Source: JAAURS01 sp044923475 (GTDB taxonomy: Bacteria; Cyanobacteriota; Cyanobacteriia; Thermosynechococcales; Thermosynechococcaceae). From it: DNA of 64,000 bases. The notes under the pieces were generated by a model that was not told the DNA's origin, did no database searches, and saw nothing but the letters and a program-made list of their open reading frames with translations. Each line of letters begins with the position of its first letter. Position 1 is the stretch's first letter. Location of the stretch: NCBI RefSeq assembly GCF_044923475.1, contig NZ_CP137338.1:496001-560000 (forward strand), read 5' to 3'. A program made the translations under genes and the position numbers. Of the stretch, positions 12,814 through 22,055 are shown one piece after another.

Positions 12814-13917
12814 GATTCAACTGCTCTGCTTCAATGGCCTCAAATAGCGCGCGAAAATTCCCCTCGCCGAAGCCCGTAGCCTGCGATCGCCGCTCGATCA
12901 GCTCAAAAAAAAAGTAGGTTCTTTGAAAATGGGCCGCGTAAAAATTTGTAGCAGCAAGGCAGCAGAGCCTTCTTGCCAATCCGCCAAAATCTGCTGGGCT
13001 TGAATCGCCTGCATTTCTTCTTGCAGTAATGGCATCCGACACCGGGCAAGGCGCGCTTTCATCTGGCTGTAGTAGGTTTTAGGGACGGACAAAAAAGACT
13101 GACCCATCTGTCGAAGTTGAGCGACAGTCTGGACAATGCGAGGCGTTCGCAGCGCAATGTGCTGAATGCCGGACCCGCCATTTGCCTCTAAAAATTCTTG
13201 AATTTGAGAGTTTGTCGATGTCGGTTCGTTGATGTTCAAGTATGTTTCTCCCCCCATTAAGGTCAAAACCTGGCTCTTCAACCCCGAGTTCTGGGTCTGA
13301 ATGTCAAAGGTTTGGTGCGTTTGAAAGCCAAAGAGCTTGGTGTACCAGTCAACCGCCTGAGTCAGAGTGCCAGCCGCAACATTTAAGACAACGTGATCGA
13401 TACCTGCAAAAACAGGCGTTGCGGCCATCGATCGATCCTCAGACAGAGAGGAAATATCTCGCACAATCGCACGATTCTGAGATGGATCGGTATCTCGATC
13501 GAGTAGGGTTTCGTAAAAAGGAGCTGAAGACCTGCGATCGATGAGCGTATGATTCAGAGACCCCCAGCCTTTAACTTTTGCCCACCTCAAATGTCCGGTA
13601 GAGTAGGTCGCGTCTTCAAGTGCATGAGACACTGGAATTGCTCGTGCAAACAGCTCCTCGAGATTTTCGACCCTGAACGCAATATCTGAAACGCCTGCTG
13701 GATGGGACTTTAAGTAGTCAGAGACCGGACTTTTGCACGTTAAGGGAGAAGACAAGACAAAATAAGTCTGTCCGTTCTGGACTGCTTCAATTTGGGTATG
13801 GCTGTTTGCAATGCTGAAAAGTCGTCGATACCCCAGTTTTTGGATAAACCAATCGCGCTGAGATGCTGCATCTTCAACATAAAAGTGGATGTGGTCGATT
13901 TCAATATTCAAAGTCAC
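12788..13917 (-). pseudogene. 4-hydroxyphenylpyruvate dioxygenase, frameshifted near the C-terminus
   Basis: HPPD turns 4-hydroxyphenylpyruvate into homogentisate, using Fe(II) held by two His and one Glu in two VOC domains. The first frame (339 residues, from 13917) has both domains. The iron histidines are in I-D-H-V-V-L-N-V and I-Q-H-I-A-L-R-T. It ends prematurely after P-T-F-F-L-S at a run of nine T on the coding strand (A run at 12905-12913). In the +1 frame the expected tail continues as Y-F-F-F-E-L-I-E-R-R and G-F-G-E-G-N-F-R-A-L-F-E-A-I-E, ending at 12788. One extra T would restore a normal protein of about 375 residues. The lost tail contains the third iron ligand (the Glu of F-F-F-E-L-I). 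Likely an assembly indel, a recent mutation, or slippage; the intact downstream tail argues against long decay. Confidence 0.88.
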
Positions 13918-14132
13918 TTCACGAACTGATGCAAACGCGAGAGTACGATCGCGGACCGATGTAGCTTAACATTTATTATAGAACGACGGAATTTTAATCC
14001 CCAGCAAAACCAGGAAAACGACCTCAACCGCTTTCGCAATTGCGGTTGACGAACACATTAAAGTGCGATGATGCTCTGACGAAAGTGGGTAAAATAGCGC
14101 CCCTAGACCTTTTCAGGTTTTCCCGCACCCGG

Positions 14133-15347
14133 TCAGCTCGAAGCTTCTACAGACTCGACCGTGACGGACCCGGATGCATCAATCCATGCAATTCGTTGGA
14201 TCTGGCGATGGCGAGCGTAAATGCGGGTTTGCTCTGGCGATCGCATCTCTAACTCAACCTCTACGCGAATCGGCTCGGCCGTATCCTCCTGGTGCCTCAA
14301 CTGCTGAGCGTGACGGAACGCCGTTGCGATCGATTCAGCGGAATCGGGCACCACCAGCCAGTGACTGGCAGATGTCCGTTGGGGCAATTGACCCAAGAGC
14401 ACCTGCTGCAAATCTTCCATATTGAGCGAAAATCCAATTCCCGGAATCATCTGGCCCTGGGGGTGGTATAGCTCCAACAGCCGATCGTAGCGCCCCCCTT
14501 GACCCAGAATGCGCTGACCGCTATGGCTATCGCTGACCACCTCGAATACCAACCCCGTATAGTAATCGAAGGTTTGAATGAGGCTGAGGTCTAGTGTGAC
14601 AGATGGGTGCCCTTCAATTAAATTCACAGCGGATCTGAGCCGCCGAACGGCAGCGAGCTGGGTGGCATCCAACGACCATTGGCTGACCTGCTCCAGCACT
14701 GCAACGGGTTCGCCGCGCAGATCCATCAGTTTCAGGGCGCGGTTGCGTAGCGCGGGCTCCATGGGTAATTGCTCGAGCTCGACGCGGTTGAGCTGAGCGA
14801 TCGCCTGTCGTACCTTTGCCCGCAGCGGCTTTGGAAAATCCCAAAGGAGCGACCGCGTCAGATCCGCATCTCCCAAGACCAGATGCCAGCGTTCCAATCC
14901 CAAACTAGAAAGCGCATCCGCCAACAGCAACAGTATCTCCGCATCGGCTGATACGCCCCCCGCCCCCAACAACTCCACCCCAGTCTGATAGAACTCGTGT
15001 TGCCCGTAGGTCTGCCCCGCCGGCTGACGTCGAAAAATATTAGCCGTATAGGAAAGCCGCTGAGGGTAGGTTTCCACCATGCGAGTTGCTGCTGCCCGAG
15101 CGATCGAAGCTGTCAGTTCGGGGCGCAGTCCCAAAATACCCTCGTCTGCATCCCACAGCTGAATGACCGTCTCCGGGCGCACCGCCTCCCCTGCTACGAG
15201 CGTGTCTAGGCGCTCTAGGGTAGGCGTGATGATAGGGTGATAGCTCCAGCCGCAAAATACGTCCTGAAGTTGACGATCGAGCCAATGCTTCTGCGCTACA
15301 TCGATGGGCAATAAATCTCGAGCGCCAGTTGGAGGTTGATAAATCAT
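14133..15347 (-). CDS. hisZ: ATP phosphoribosyltransferase regulatory subunit HisZ
   Basis: HisZ is a class II histidyl-tRNA-synthetase paralogue that activates short-form HisG, the first enzyme of histidine synthesis. The 404-residue protein starts with the typical P-x-G-A-R-D-L-L-P segment. It keeps the class II motif 2 region (Y-T-A-N-I-F-R-R-Q-P-A-G, near residue 105) and the F-Y-Q-T-G-V-E-L-L-G block. It also has a degenerate motif 3 with the substrate loop D-Y-Y-T-G-L-V-F-E-V. It lacks an obvious anticodon-binding domain, as expected for HisZ versus HisS. It is the last gene of a minus-strand run, 6 bases after the DnaJ-TPR gene. The 215 bases behind it hold no gene, only a 7-bp hairpin (14025-14048). 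Confidence 0.93.
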   Translation of the reverse strand: MIYQPPTGARDLLPIDVAQKHWLDRQLQDVFCGWSYHPIITPTLERLDTLVAGEAVRPETVIQLWDADEGILGLRPELTASIARAAATRMVETYPQRLSYTANIFRRQPAGQTYGQHEFYQTGVELLGAGGVSADAEILLLLADALSSLGLERWHLVLGDADLTRSLLWDFPKPLRAKVRQAIAQLNRVELEQLPMEPALRNRALKLMDLRGEPVAVLEQVSQWSLDATQLAAVRRLRSAVNLIEGHPSVTLDLSLIQTFDYYTGLVFEVVSDSHSGQRILGQGGRYDRLLELYHPQGQMIPGIGFSLNMEDLQQVLLGQLPQRTSASHWLVVPDSAESIATAFRHAQQLRHQEDTAEPIRVEVELEMRSPEQTRIYARHRQIQRIAWIDASGSVTVESVEASS

Positions 15348-15353
15348 AAATTG

Positions 15354-16319
15354 CTATTTCTTCGTACCGAACCATCCGAAAGGGCCCCGGCCTGGTATCT
15401 TAACGCCTGCTTGGGTCGCTTTAGTACCGGGTTGAGTTACCTTAGACACCGCAAGAGCTTCCTGCTTTTTCAGTTCGTTCATTAACTGCTGCAGCTCTGC
15501 GTTGGCAGGTTGACTCTTTTGCGCTTTTAGCAAGTATTCCTTGGCCATCTTAGGCTGTTTCAGGCGCAGATAGGTAGAACCCAGAAGTAAATTACCGCGA
15601 AAGTTTTGAGGATCGAGCTTCAGTGCCGCTCTTAATTCTTGAATCGCAGGCTGAGAAAGATTTTTTGAAATGTAGTCTTCTGCCCGCCGGATATACTGCC
15701 TAATGTACTCTTCCGAAGGCGAAACCACCGCTTGATCCATCGGCGTTTTGGTCGGCGTTTCGATCGACACATCGGGACTGCTCGGTTTTGCAACCACCGT
15801 ATGAGGGGACTGCTCGGAGGAAGCTGGCTGGCTGCGAAGCGGTTGCATCAGTTCTCGCCGGAGCAAAAAAGCAAGATTTAGCTCGCTAATCTGCTCGATG
15901 ACGTCTACAACTCGATCGAGCTGGCTGAATTGCGTCTGTGCTAATTCTTGAACCGTAGAGCGGTAAAAATCTTCATACCGATCGGATGTCAACAGATCTT
16001 TTGGAGTTTGGTAGCGAAATTTAGCAGAATCGAACTCCAAATTTGCGCGCTGCCCGACCAGCTTCAACAGCATGCCGTAATCCGCTCGCTCCTTCTCTTG
16101 CGATAAAAACTGGTAAGCCGGATTGACCAGCTTAGAGAGCACTTGACTTGCTTGCGCTTTGTTGAGGGATGCATCGCAGCTGTCGGGGTGAAGGATGCGC
16201 GCGAGCTTGAGATAGCGCTTGCGGATCTCTGCTGCGGAAGCGCTTACCTCTAAACCCAATACGGCAAAGTGGTCTGGGTACCCAAATTCGGCCAGTCCCC
16301 GTTTGATTTGAAAAGACAT
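15354..16319 (-). CDS. J-domain protein with C-terminal TPR repeats
   Basis: Residues about 15-82 form a DnaJ domain: D-H-F-A-V-L-G-L opening, the R-K-R-Y-L-K-L-A-R-I-L-H-P-D helix with the essential His-Pro-Asp, and the final helix. A middle linker rich in S, P and T (about 165-205) leads to tetratricopeptide-like repeats (about 205-290, with A-A-L-K-L-D-P-Q-N and A-Q-K-S-Q-P-A-N-A-E turns). The tail is basic and glycine-rich. The protein presumably recruits an Hsp70 (DnaK) to a TPR-bound partner. Such J-TPR proteins are common in cyanobacteria but mostly uncharacterised. The gene is tightly spaced with hisZ, suggesting cotranscription rather than a functional link. Confidence 0.82.
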   Translation of the reverse strand: MSFQIKRGLAEFGYPDHFAVLGLEVSASAAEIRKRYLKLARILHPDSCDASLNKAQASQVLSKLVNPAYQFLSQEKERADYGMLLKLVGQRANLEFDSAKFRYQTPKDLLTSDRYEDFYRSTVQELAQTQFSQLDRVVDVIEQISELNLAFLLRRELMQPLRSQPASSEQSPHTVVAKPSSPDVSIETPTKTPMDQAVVSPSEEYIRQYIRRAEDYISKNLSQPAIQELRAALKLDPQNFRGNLLLGSTYLRLKQPKMAKEYLLKAQKSQPANAELQQLMNELKKQEALAVSKVTQPGTKATQAGVKIPGRGPFGWFGTKK

Positions 16320-16437
16320 TGAGCTTATTCCACGGTCAGAATAGAAGGGTTCTTTAAATGCTAGTTTAATGGGTTAATTAATCTTGCGATAGGGCACCGC
16401 AAGAAAGTCATACAGAGGTCGTCATACAAGGGGGGTG

Positions 16438-17283
16438 TCATATAGAGGGCAATGGCATTGCCAAGGGCTTTACCTTGAGCAGCTCTGCGCTCAAAGCATC
16501 GTGCAGGTAACCGTTCGTGGCTAAAATGCGCCCCGATGCTAAATCTAAGGGCAGCCGATCGTAGGCGCTGACCCGACCGCCTGCTTCTTCCACTAAGACG
16601 ATTCCGGCGGCTATATCCCAGGGAGAAAGTCCCCGTTCCCAATATCCATCTAGACGACCGCAGGCAACATAGGCTAGGTCCAGAGAAGCGGAACCGCCGC
16701 GCCGCACGCCCTGGGTGAGATGGGTGAGATGGCAAAATTCAGCGTAGTTGTTATCTGCAGTTTCTCGTCGATCGTAGGCAAATCCGGTGACGAGCAAGCT
16801 GTGAGAAAGAATCTTAGTCTGCGAAACGTGAATGGACTGACGATTGCGCGTAGCGCCTAACCCCCTTGCTGCGCGAAACAGCTCTTGATGAAAAGGATCG
16901 AAAATAACCCCGATTTGGGGAACTCCGTCTACCAGCAACGCAATGGAGGTGGCAGAAAACGGATATTGATGGGCGTAGTTTGTCGTGCCGTCTAGCGGAT
17001 CGATCGCCCACAAAAATCGGCTGACTGTATCGCCCTGATGCCCTGACTCTTCGGCCAGAATTTGATGTTCGGGGAAGTGACGCTTGAGGATGGTAATGAC
17101 GGCAGCTTCTGCGGCAGCATCGGCTTCTGTGACGAGATCGCCCGGTCGTCCTTTTTCTCGAACTGATTCTAGGTTGCCCCAAAACGACTGCAAGATCGCA
17201 CCCGCGCTGAGGGCGGCTTCGGTGGCGATGTCTAGAAATTCTTCCAAGGGAGGGGTTTGGGGAGGCAAGGGTTCACTCTTCAT
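16438..17283 (-). CDS. Inositol monophosphatase family phosphatase
   Basis: The 281-residue protein has all Mg-binding signatures of the IMPase superfamily: the E-E-S-G motif (near residue 78), the W-A-I-D-P-L-D-G-T-T-N-Y motif 1 (about residues 91-102) and the S-P-W-D-I-A-A-G motif 2 (about 221-228). Members hydrolyse inositol-1-phosphate, fructose-1,6-bisphosphate, PAP or histidinol phosphate. Its position in a run that ends with hisZ makes a HisN-type histidinol-phosphatase role possible, but this is inference only. The start overlaps the end of the ferredoxin gene by 11 bases. About 120 bases separate it from the J-domain gene. Confidence 0.87.
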   Translation of the reverse strand: MKSEPLPPQTPPLEEFLDIATEAALSAGAILQSFWGNLESVREKGRPGDLVTEADAAAEAAVITILKRHFPEHQILAEESGHQGDTVSRFLWAIDPLDGTTNYAHQYPFSATSIALLVDGVPQIGVIFDPFHQELFRAARGLGATRNRQSIHVSQTKILSHSLLVTGFAYDRRETADNNYAEFCHLTHLTQGVRRGGSASLDLAYVACGRLDGYWERGLSPWDIAAGIVLVEEAGGRVSAYDRLPLDLASGRILATNGYLHDALSAELLKVKPLAMPLPSI

Positions 17284-17695
17284 CTAGGGGCAATCCACGA
17301 CGCACGGGTCCTTTACCAAAGTAGCGGCCAAACTGTAGCTCGTAAACTTCATCTTCGTCTTGGGTTTCTACTACGAGGGGCGAGCGCGGGTAGCTCACGC
17401 ACAGCAGGGCATAGCCCTGTCGCTGCAGGTGCGGGGATAAGCCCATGGCTTCAGGTTGGTAAAGCTCGCCTGCTATCACGCGCACGGCACAGGCGGTGCA
17501 GGCGCCATTGCGACAAGAGAAGGGGAGGCATGCGCCTTGATTCTCAGCCGTTTCGAGAATGTAGCGGTCTGCTGGAACCTCGACGATATGCTCGGTGTTG
17601 GTGCGGCGATCGCGGACGCGCACGGGAAAGGAGGGCACCATAACAGAATCTTTTTGGGGGAAGTTGTTTTTTTCAGCCTTGGATTCTGTTACCAT
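17273..17695 (-). CDS. Plant-type [2Fe-2S] ferredoxin domain protein
   Basis: A 140-residue protein with a ferredoxin fold. The cluster loop is C-R-N-G-A-C-T-A-C (C-x4-C-x2-C) with the fourth Cys in A-L-L-C-V-S-Y-P. It resembles the FdC-type or extended ferredoxins of cyanobacteria and chloroplasts rather than photosynthetic PetF, with an extra C-terminal stretch of about 25 residues ending in acidic residues. A second possible start lies 18 codons in (17641), and neither start has a convincing ribosome site, so the first 18 residues are uncertain. Its 3' end overlaps the IMPase start. It lies back to back with tRNA-Ser. The electron partner is unknown. Confidence 0.85.
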   Translation of the reverse strand: MVTESKAEKNNFPQKDSVMVPSFPVRVRDRRTNTEHIVEVPADRYILETAENQGACLPFSCRNGACTACAVRVIAGELYQPEAMGLSPHLQRQGYALLCVSYPRSPLVVETQDEDEVYELQFGRYFGKGPVRRGLPLDEE

Positions 17696-17741
17696 ATCTT
17701 ACTTATGTGAACCAATTCCACAAGGAAAGTCACACCCACCT

Positions 17742-17826
17742 GGAGAGGTGGCCGAGCGGTTGAAGGCGCAGCACTGGAAATGCTGTTTAGGGCAACTTAA
17801 CGAGGGTTCGAATCCCTCCCTCTCCG
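17742..17826 (+). tRNA. tRNA-Ser (GGA)
   Basis: An 85-base class II tRNA: the acceptor GGAGAGG pairs with CCTCTCC, the anticodon loop CTGGAAA gives GGA, a long variable arm follows (TTTAGGGCAACTTAACG), and the T arm contains GGTTCGAATCC. CCA is not encoded. Confidence 0.96.
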
Positions 17827-17847
17827 TTCCGTTAGGTTCTAAGATCG

Positions 17848-17880
17848 AAACCGCAGTGGGGCGACCTCCTGCGGTTTTTC
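17848..17880 (+). terminator. Intrinsic terminator after tRNA-Ser
   Basis: A 9-bp stem (17848-17856 with 17869-17877) is followed by a run of T. It ends 20 bases before the nadC start, so nadC probably has its own promoter or relies on read-through. Confidence 0.75.
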
Positions 17881-17900
17881 GCGAGACAGAGGATTTTGTC

Positions 17901-18764
17901 GTGAAGGTTTTACCGCCGCTACCCCCTGCGATCGCTCTAGATCCCCTCTTGCAACAGTGGCTCTTGGAGGATTTGGGGCGGGGCGATCGCACCACGGATG
18001 CCATTTTGGTTGGGTCTGCCGCCATCGGATTGGCGGAGTTGCGGCTGAAGCAGACCGGAGTCGTGGCGGGGTTACCGTTGCTAGAGCGGGTCTTTCAACG
18101 GCTCGATCCCCACGTTGCTGTTAAATGTTTTGTCCGAGAAGGCGAGGCTGTAGATGCAGGCGCCACGGTAGCCACCATTGAGGGGTCTTTGGCGGCCCTT
18201 TTGACGGGAGAGCGAGTTGCACTCAATTTAGTCATGCGTCTGAGCGGGATTGCCACTCTAACGCGGCGCTACGCGGAGGCAATTGAAGATTTGCCCGCGC
18301 AGCTGGTGGACACGCGCAAAACTACTCCTGGCCTCCGATCTCTTGAAAAATATGCGACGGCCTTGGGTGGCGCTCGCAACCATCGCTTTGGCCTCGACGA
18401 TGCTGTGATGATCAAAGATAACCACATTGCGGCTGCGGGAGGGATTGCGATCGCGATCCAACGGGTGCGTCAGATGTCTCCATTCCCGCTGGCGATCGAA
18501 GTCGAAACCGAAACCTTCGCCCAGGTAATGGAGGCCGTTACCCACGGTGCCGACATCATCATGCTGGACAATATGCCCGTCGAGCAGATGAAAGAAGCCG
18601 TCGAGTGGATTCGCGCTAAAAATCCGCTTATTAAAATTGAGGCTTCAGGGAATGTCACCTTGCACAACCTGCGACAGATTGCCCAAACAGGCGTTGATTT
18701 TGTCTCGACAAGTGCACCTATCACCCAAGCGACTTGGCTGGACTTTAGCTTGAGGATGGTCTAG
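17901..18764 (+). CDS. nadC: Nicotinate-nucleotide pyrophosphorylase (quinolinate phosphoribosyltransferase) NadC
   Basis: NadC converts quinolinate and PRPP to nicotinate mononucleotide, CO2 and PPi in de novo NAD synthesis. The frame is open from 17595, but that part runs through tRNA-Ser. I chose the GTG at 17901, which has AGAGG 8 bases upstream and gives a normal 287-residue length. Signatures are E-D-L-G-R-G-D-R-T-T near the start, N-L-V-M-R-L-S-G-I-A-T, D-T-R-K-T-T-P-G-L-R (catalytic Arg/Lys), the K-D-N-H-I segment and I-E-V-E-x-x-T-F. The E-A-S-G-N-V barrel end and the final F-V-S-T-S-A motif also match the family. An alternative GTG lies at 17856. Confidence 0.94.
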   Translation: MKVLPPLPPAIALDPLLQQWLLEDLGRGDRTTDAILVGSAAIGLAELRLKQTGVVAGLPLLERVFQRLDPHVAVKCFVREGEAVDAGATVATIEGSLAALLTGERVALNLVMRLSGIATLTRRYAEAIEDLPAQLVDTRKTTPGLRSLEKYATALGGARNHRFGLDDAVMIKDNHIAAAGGIAIAIQRVRQMSPFPLAIEVETETFAQVMEAVTHGADIIMLDNMPVEQMKEAVEWIRAKNPLIKIEASGNVTLHNLRQIAQTGVDFVSTSAPITQATWLDFSLRMV

Positions 18765-19045
18765 GGAGTAAAGAGGAGCTTAAGCGGTTAAATTGCTTAT
18801 TGGAATCAAGAATTTAGCTCTATCCTCAATATTTTCAAAATCTTAAAATCTTTGATACATAATAGTTTTAAAATTTTCTGCATTATTTAAGAATGTATTC
18901 CTTTTGAGTCTTGAAGTCTTTCAATCTATATGAAAATATGGATTGACAGTAATAGTAATTCAAAAATAAAGACTAATACACTGTGATTGGAATCGTAAAA
19001 TAACGATCGCAGTTTTCGAATTAATTCAGGGGGAATATCGGACGA
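18765..19045. other. AT-rich spacer without a gene
   Basis: A 281-base AT-rich stretch upstream of the large signalling gene. It contains a TTGACA box (18943-18948) but no well-placed -10 box that I trust. I found no open frame, tRNA or clear hairpin in it. Confidence 0.5.
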
Positions 19046-22045
19046 ATGACTCAGAAAAAAGCCAAGCGCGCCCTGCAAGAGGAGGCTCTACACCTGAGTG
19101 AAATCATTCAGCTTCGGCGAGAGATTGCGCTAAAAAGTTCCAGCCTAGAGGAGACGATGGCCCTCATTGTGGAACGATCGCAGCAGCTCACCCATGCGGA
19201 CGGAGCAGCTATTGAAATGCTCAATGGCGACGAACTCATTCGTCGATCCGCTAGCGGTAATGCTGCGCCTTCTGTTGGGCAGCAGTTGAGGGGGAAGGCG
19301 TGTTTATCTGGACACTGCCTCAAAATAGGTCAGGTTTTATATTGTCCAGATGTAGCCACCGATCCGCACGTCGATCTTGAAGCCTGTCGCCGCATTGGCA
19401 TTCAGTCGATGATTGTGGTGCCAATTCAGACTCCCGAAGGGTGTCAGGGTGTGCTAAAGGTTTCTTCTTCAGCCCCACACACTTTCACAGAAAAAGATGT
19501 CCAGGCACTCCAGCTCATTGCTGACTTTTTGGCAACCTCGCTCAGGCTTGCGTCAGAGTTTGAGGCAAAAAATGCGCTGCTTCTGGCCTTGCGCGACACT
19601 GAGGAACGCTATCATTCCATCCTTGAGGCATTGGCTGAGGGCGTCACTCTACAAGATGCATCCTCTACCATTCTTGCCAGCAACACTAATGCTGCAACCA
19701 TCTTAGGTCTATCCCCTGAGCAGATGATGGGACGCTCTTCCCTTGACCCTCAATGGCAGGCCATTCATGAAGACGGTTCACTTTTTCCGGGCGAACAGCA
19801 CCCGACTGTAGTCACGCTTCGCACGGGTAAACCTTGCCGTAACGTTATCATGGGCATCCCTAAGCCCGATAACGATCTCACCTGGATTTCGGTCAACTCC
19901 CAGCCGCTATTTCGTCCTGACGAACAGAACCCCTATGGGGTGGTTGCCTCCTTCTCTGACATTACTGAGCAGAAGTGGGCAGAAGACGCGCTCAAAAAAA
20001 GTGAGGCAGAACTCCAAGCGCTCTTTGCCGCCATGACCGATGTTGTATTGGTGCGGGATGCGGAGGGTCGCTGCTTAAAGGTTGTTTCTACGAATACGCA
20101 GTACCTCTACAGACCCGTTGAAGAACTCGTGGGCAAAACGCTGCACGAAACCTTTCCTGCTGAACAGGCCGATGCGATCCTGGGCTACATTCAGCAGGCT
20201 CTAGCGCGGCAGCAAACCGTACAGGGCGAGTACAGCGTAGTAGATATTGAAGGTAGGAAGATTACTTTTTCAACCAACTTTTCGCCTATCTCCGCCGATG
20301 CGGTAGTGTTGGTGGTGCGGGATATTAGCGCCCAGAAACAGCTCGAGAAAGCTTTGTTTGAGGAAAAAGAGCTGGCTCAGGTTACACTCGCGTCTATTGG
20401 AGATGCGGTGATTACCACGGATGCGGAAGGCTGCATTGGTTACGTTAACCCTGCTGCCGAAAAATTGATGGGTTGGAACCCTCTGAATACGCTAGGTATT
20501 CCCTTTGATGAGGTCTTTAAGCTGCTTAATAAAGCGACGGGTAAACCTGTTGAAAATCTCTTGGAAAGGGCGCTTCAGAAAGACTATACGAATGATTTAG
20601 AGACCGTCTTAGTTGCAGCGGATGGTCGAGAGATTTCCATCAAAGAATCGGCTGCTCCCATTTGCGATCGCAGCGGTCAGAAAATTGGCGCGGTGATGAT
20701 ATTTCAGGACGTTACCCAAACGCGGCAGTTGTCCCAGCAGCTTGTTTGGGAAGCCAGCCACGATTCATTAACGCGCCTTGTCAATCGGCGTGAGTTTGAG
20801 CAGCGCGTGGAGGAAGCCCTTGCTGATGCCCAGTCACAGAATCAGGTTCACGCACTTTGCTATCTAGACCTCGATCAATTTAGAAGCATCAACGATAACT
20901 GCGGTCACGCGGGGGGTGACGAACTCCTTCTCCAACTCTCAGCAATCTTGCAAGTTCAAGTGCGCAGGAGCGATACTTTAGCGCGGCTGGGTGGTGATGA
21001 ATTTGGCCTATTATTCAAGGAATGTACTCTAGAACAGGCTTTACGCATTGCGAATCAGATACGGGAATGTATCCAGAGTTTTCGATTTGTTTGGCAGGCC
21101 CAAGCCTTCAGTATTGGTGCAAGCATTGGCCTCACGGAAATTAATGCCGAGAGTACAAGCGTGTCTGACATTTTGAGCGTGGCGGATGCAGCCTGCTATA
21201 CGGCCAAAAATAGAGGGCGCAATCGGGTTCATTTATTTCAAGCTAACGATCTAGCTGTGGTTCAGCAGCGCAATGATACTCAGTGGATCTCTCGGTTAAA
21301 GCGCGCGCTAGAAGAAGATCGATTCTGTCTCTACTATCAGCCGATTTTCGACGTTGCGGCAAGCTCTCAATCCGAACATTATGAAGTATTACTGCGCCTG
21401 CGAGATGAGACGGGTCAATTAGTACCACCAATGGCTTTTATCCCTGCGGCTGAGCGCTATAACCTCATGCATCTGATCGATCGCTGGGTCATCAAGACTC
21501 TGTTCAAGACCCAAGGCGCTCACTATCGAGACGTATGGCAGCGGCAGTGCCAACAAGAAGGGGACATCCCTAGCGCTCTGTACGCTATTAACCTTTCAGG
21601 CGATAGCATTAATGACGATCTGTTTATCAATTTTGTATACGAGCAGTTTGCCCTGCACAGCATTCCGACCCATCTGATCTGCTTTGAAATTACCGAAACG
21701 ATGGCGATTGTAAACCTTACCAAAGCCAGCCAGTTTATTCGCGAACTTCAGGCAATGGGCTGTCGTTTTGCCCTAGATGATTTTGGCAGCGGTATGTCTT
21801 CCTTTGGCTATTTGAAAAACCTACCCGTAAACTACCTCAAAATTGACGGCAGCTTTATCCGCAATATCGTGACCGATCCCGTCGATGCTGCCATGGTCAA
21901 AGCCATGACGCAGATTGGGCAGGTGATGGGCATGAAGATCGTTGCGGAATTTGTAGAAAACGACGCGATTCTAGACTGCATCAAGGAATTGGGTATTGAC
22001 TACGCTCAAGGCTATGGCATTGCAGCACCGCGTCCGTTGACTTAA
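19046..22045 (+). CDS. GAF-PAS-PAS-PAS-GGDEF-EAL cyclic-di-GMP signalling protein
   Basis: A 999-residue cytoplasmic protein that probably makes and/or breaks cyclic-di-GMP. In order: a GAF domain (about residues 25-175, with a Cys-containing S-G-H-C-L-K segment), three PAS domains (about 188-310, 320-430, 440-560), a GGDEF domain and a C-terminal EAL domain. The active-site motif G-G-D-E-F is at 649-653. An inhibitory R-x-x-D (R-R-S-D) sits exactly five residues before it, so diguanylate cyclase activity with feedback control is expected. The EAL domain has E-V-L at about 780, N-L-S-G, E-I-T-E-T, D-D-F-G-S-G and K-I-D-G, so phosphodiesterase residues also look intact. No bilin chromophore can be claimed. 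Confidence 0.92.
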   Translation: MTQKKAKRALQEEALHLSEIIQLRREIALKSSSLEETMALIVERSQQLTHADGAAIEMLNGDELIRRSASGNAAPSVGQQLRGKACLSGHCLKIGQVLYCPDVATDPHVDLEACRRIGIQSMIVVPIQTPEGCQGVLKVSSSAPHTFTEKDVQALQLIADFLATSLRLASEFEAKNALLLALRDTEERYHSILEALAEGVTLQDASSTILASNTNAATILGLSPEQMMGRSSLDPQWQAIHEDGSLFPGEQHPTVVTLRTGKPCRNVIMGIPKPDNDLTWISVNSQPLFRPDEQNPYGVVASFSDITEQKWAEDALKKSEAELQALFAAMTDVVLVRDAEGRCLKVVSTNTQYLYRPVEELVGKTLHETFPAEQADAILGYIQQALARQQTVQGEYSVVDIEGRKITFSTNFSPISADAVVLVVRDISAQKQLEKALFEEKELAQVTLASIGDAVITTDAEGCIGYVNPAAEKLMGWNPLNTLGIPFDEVFKLLNKATGKPVENLLERALQKDYTNDLETVLVAADGREISIKESAAPICDRSGQKIGAVMIFQDVTQTRQLSQQLVWEASHDSLTRLVNRREFEQRVEEALADAQSQNQVHALCYLDLDQFRSINDNCGHAGGDELLLQLSAILQVQVRRSDTLARLGGDEFGLLFKECTLEQALRIANQIRECIQSFRFVWQAQAFSIGASIGLTEINAESTSVSDILSVADAACYTAKNRGRNRVHLFQANDLAVVQQRNDTQWISRLKRALEEDRFCLYYQPIFDVAASSQSEHYEVLLRLRDETGQLVPPMAFIPAAERYNLMHLIDRWVIKTLFKTQGAHYRDVWQRQCQQEGDIPSALYAINLSGDSINDDLFINFVYEQFALHSIPTHLICFEITETMAIVNLTKASQFIRELQAMGCRFALDDFGSGMSSFGYLKNLPVNYLKIDGSFIRNIVTDPVDAAMVKAMTQIGQVMGMKIVAEFVENDAILDCIKELGIDYAQGYGIAAPRPLT

Positions 22046-22055
22046 TGCAAGAGGT

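Noticed and set aside
17595..17900. N-terminal extension of the nadC frame
   Set aside because: It would be translated through tRNA-Ser and its terminator. The GTG at 17901 with AGAGG upstream gives the normal family length.
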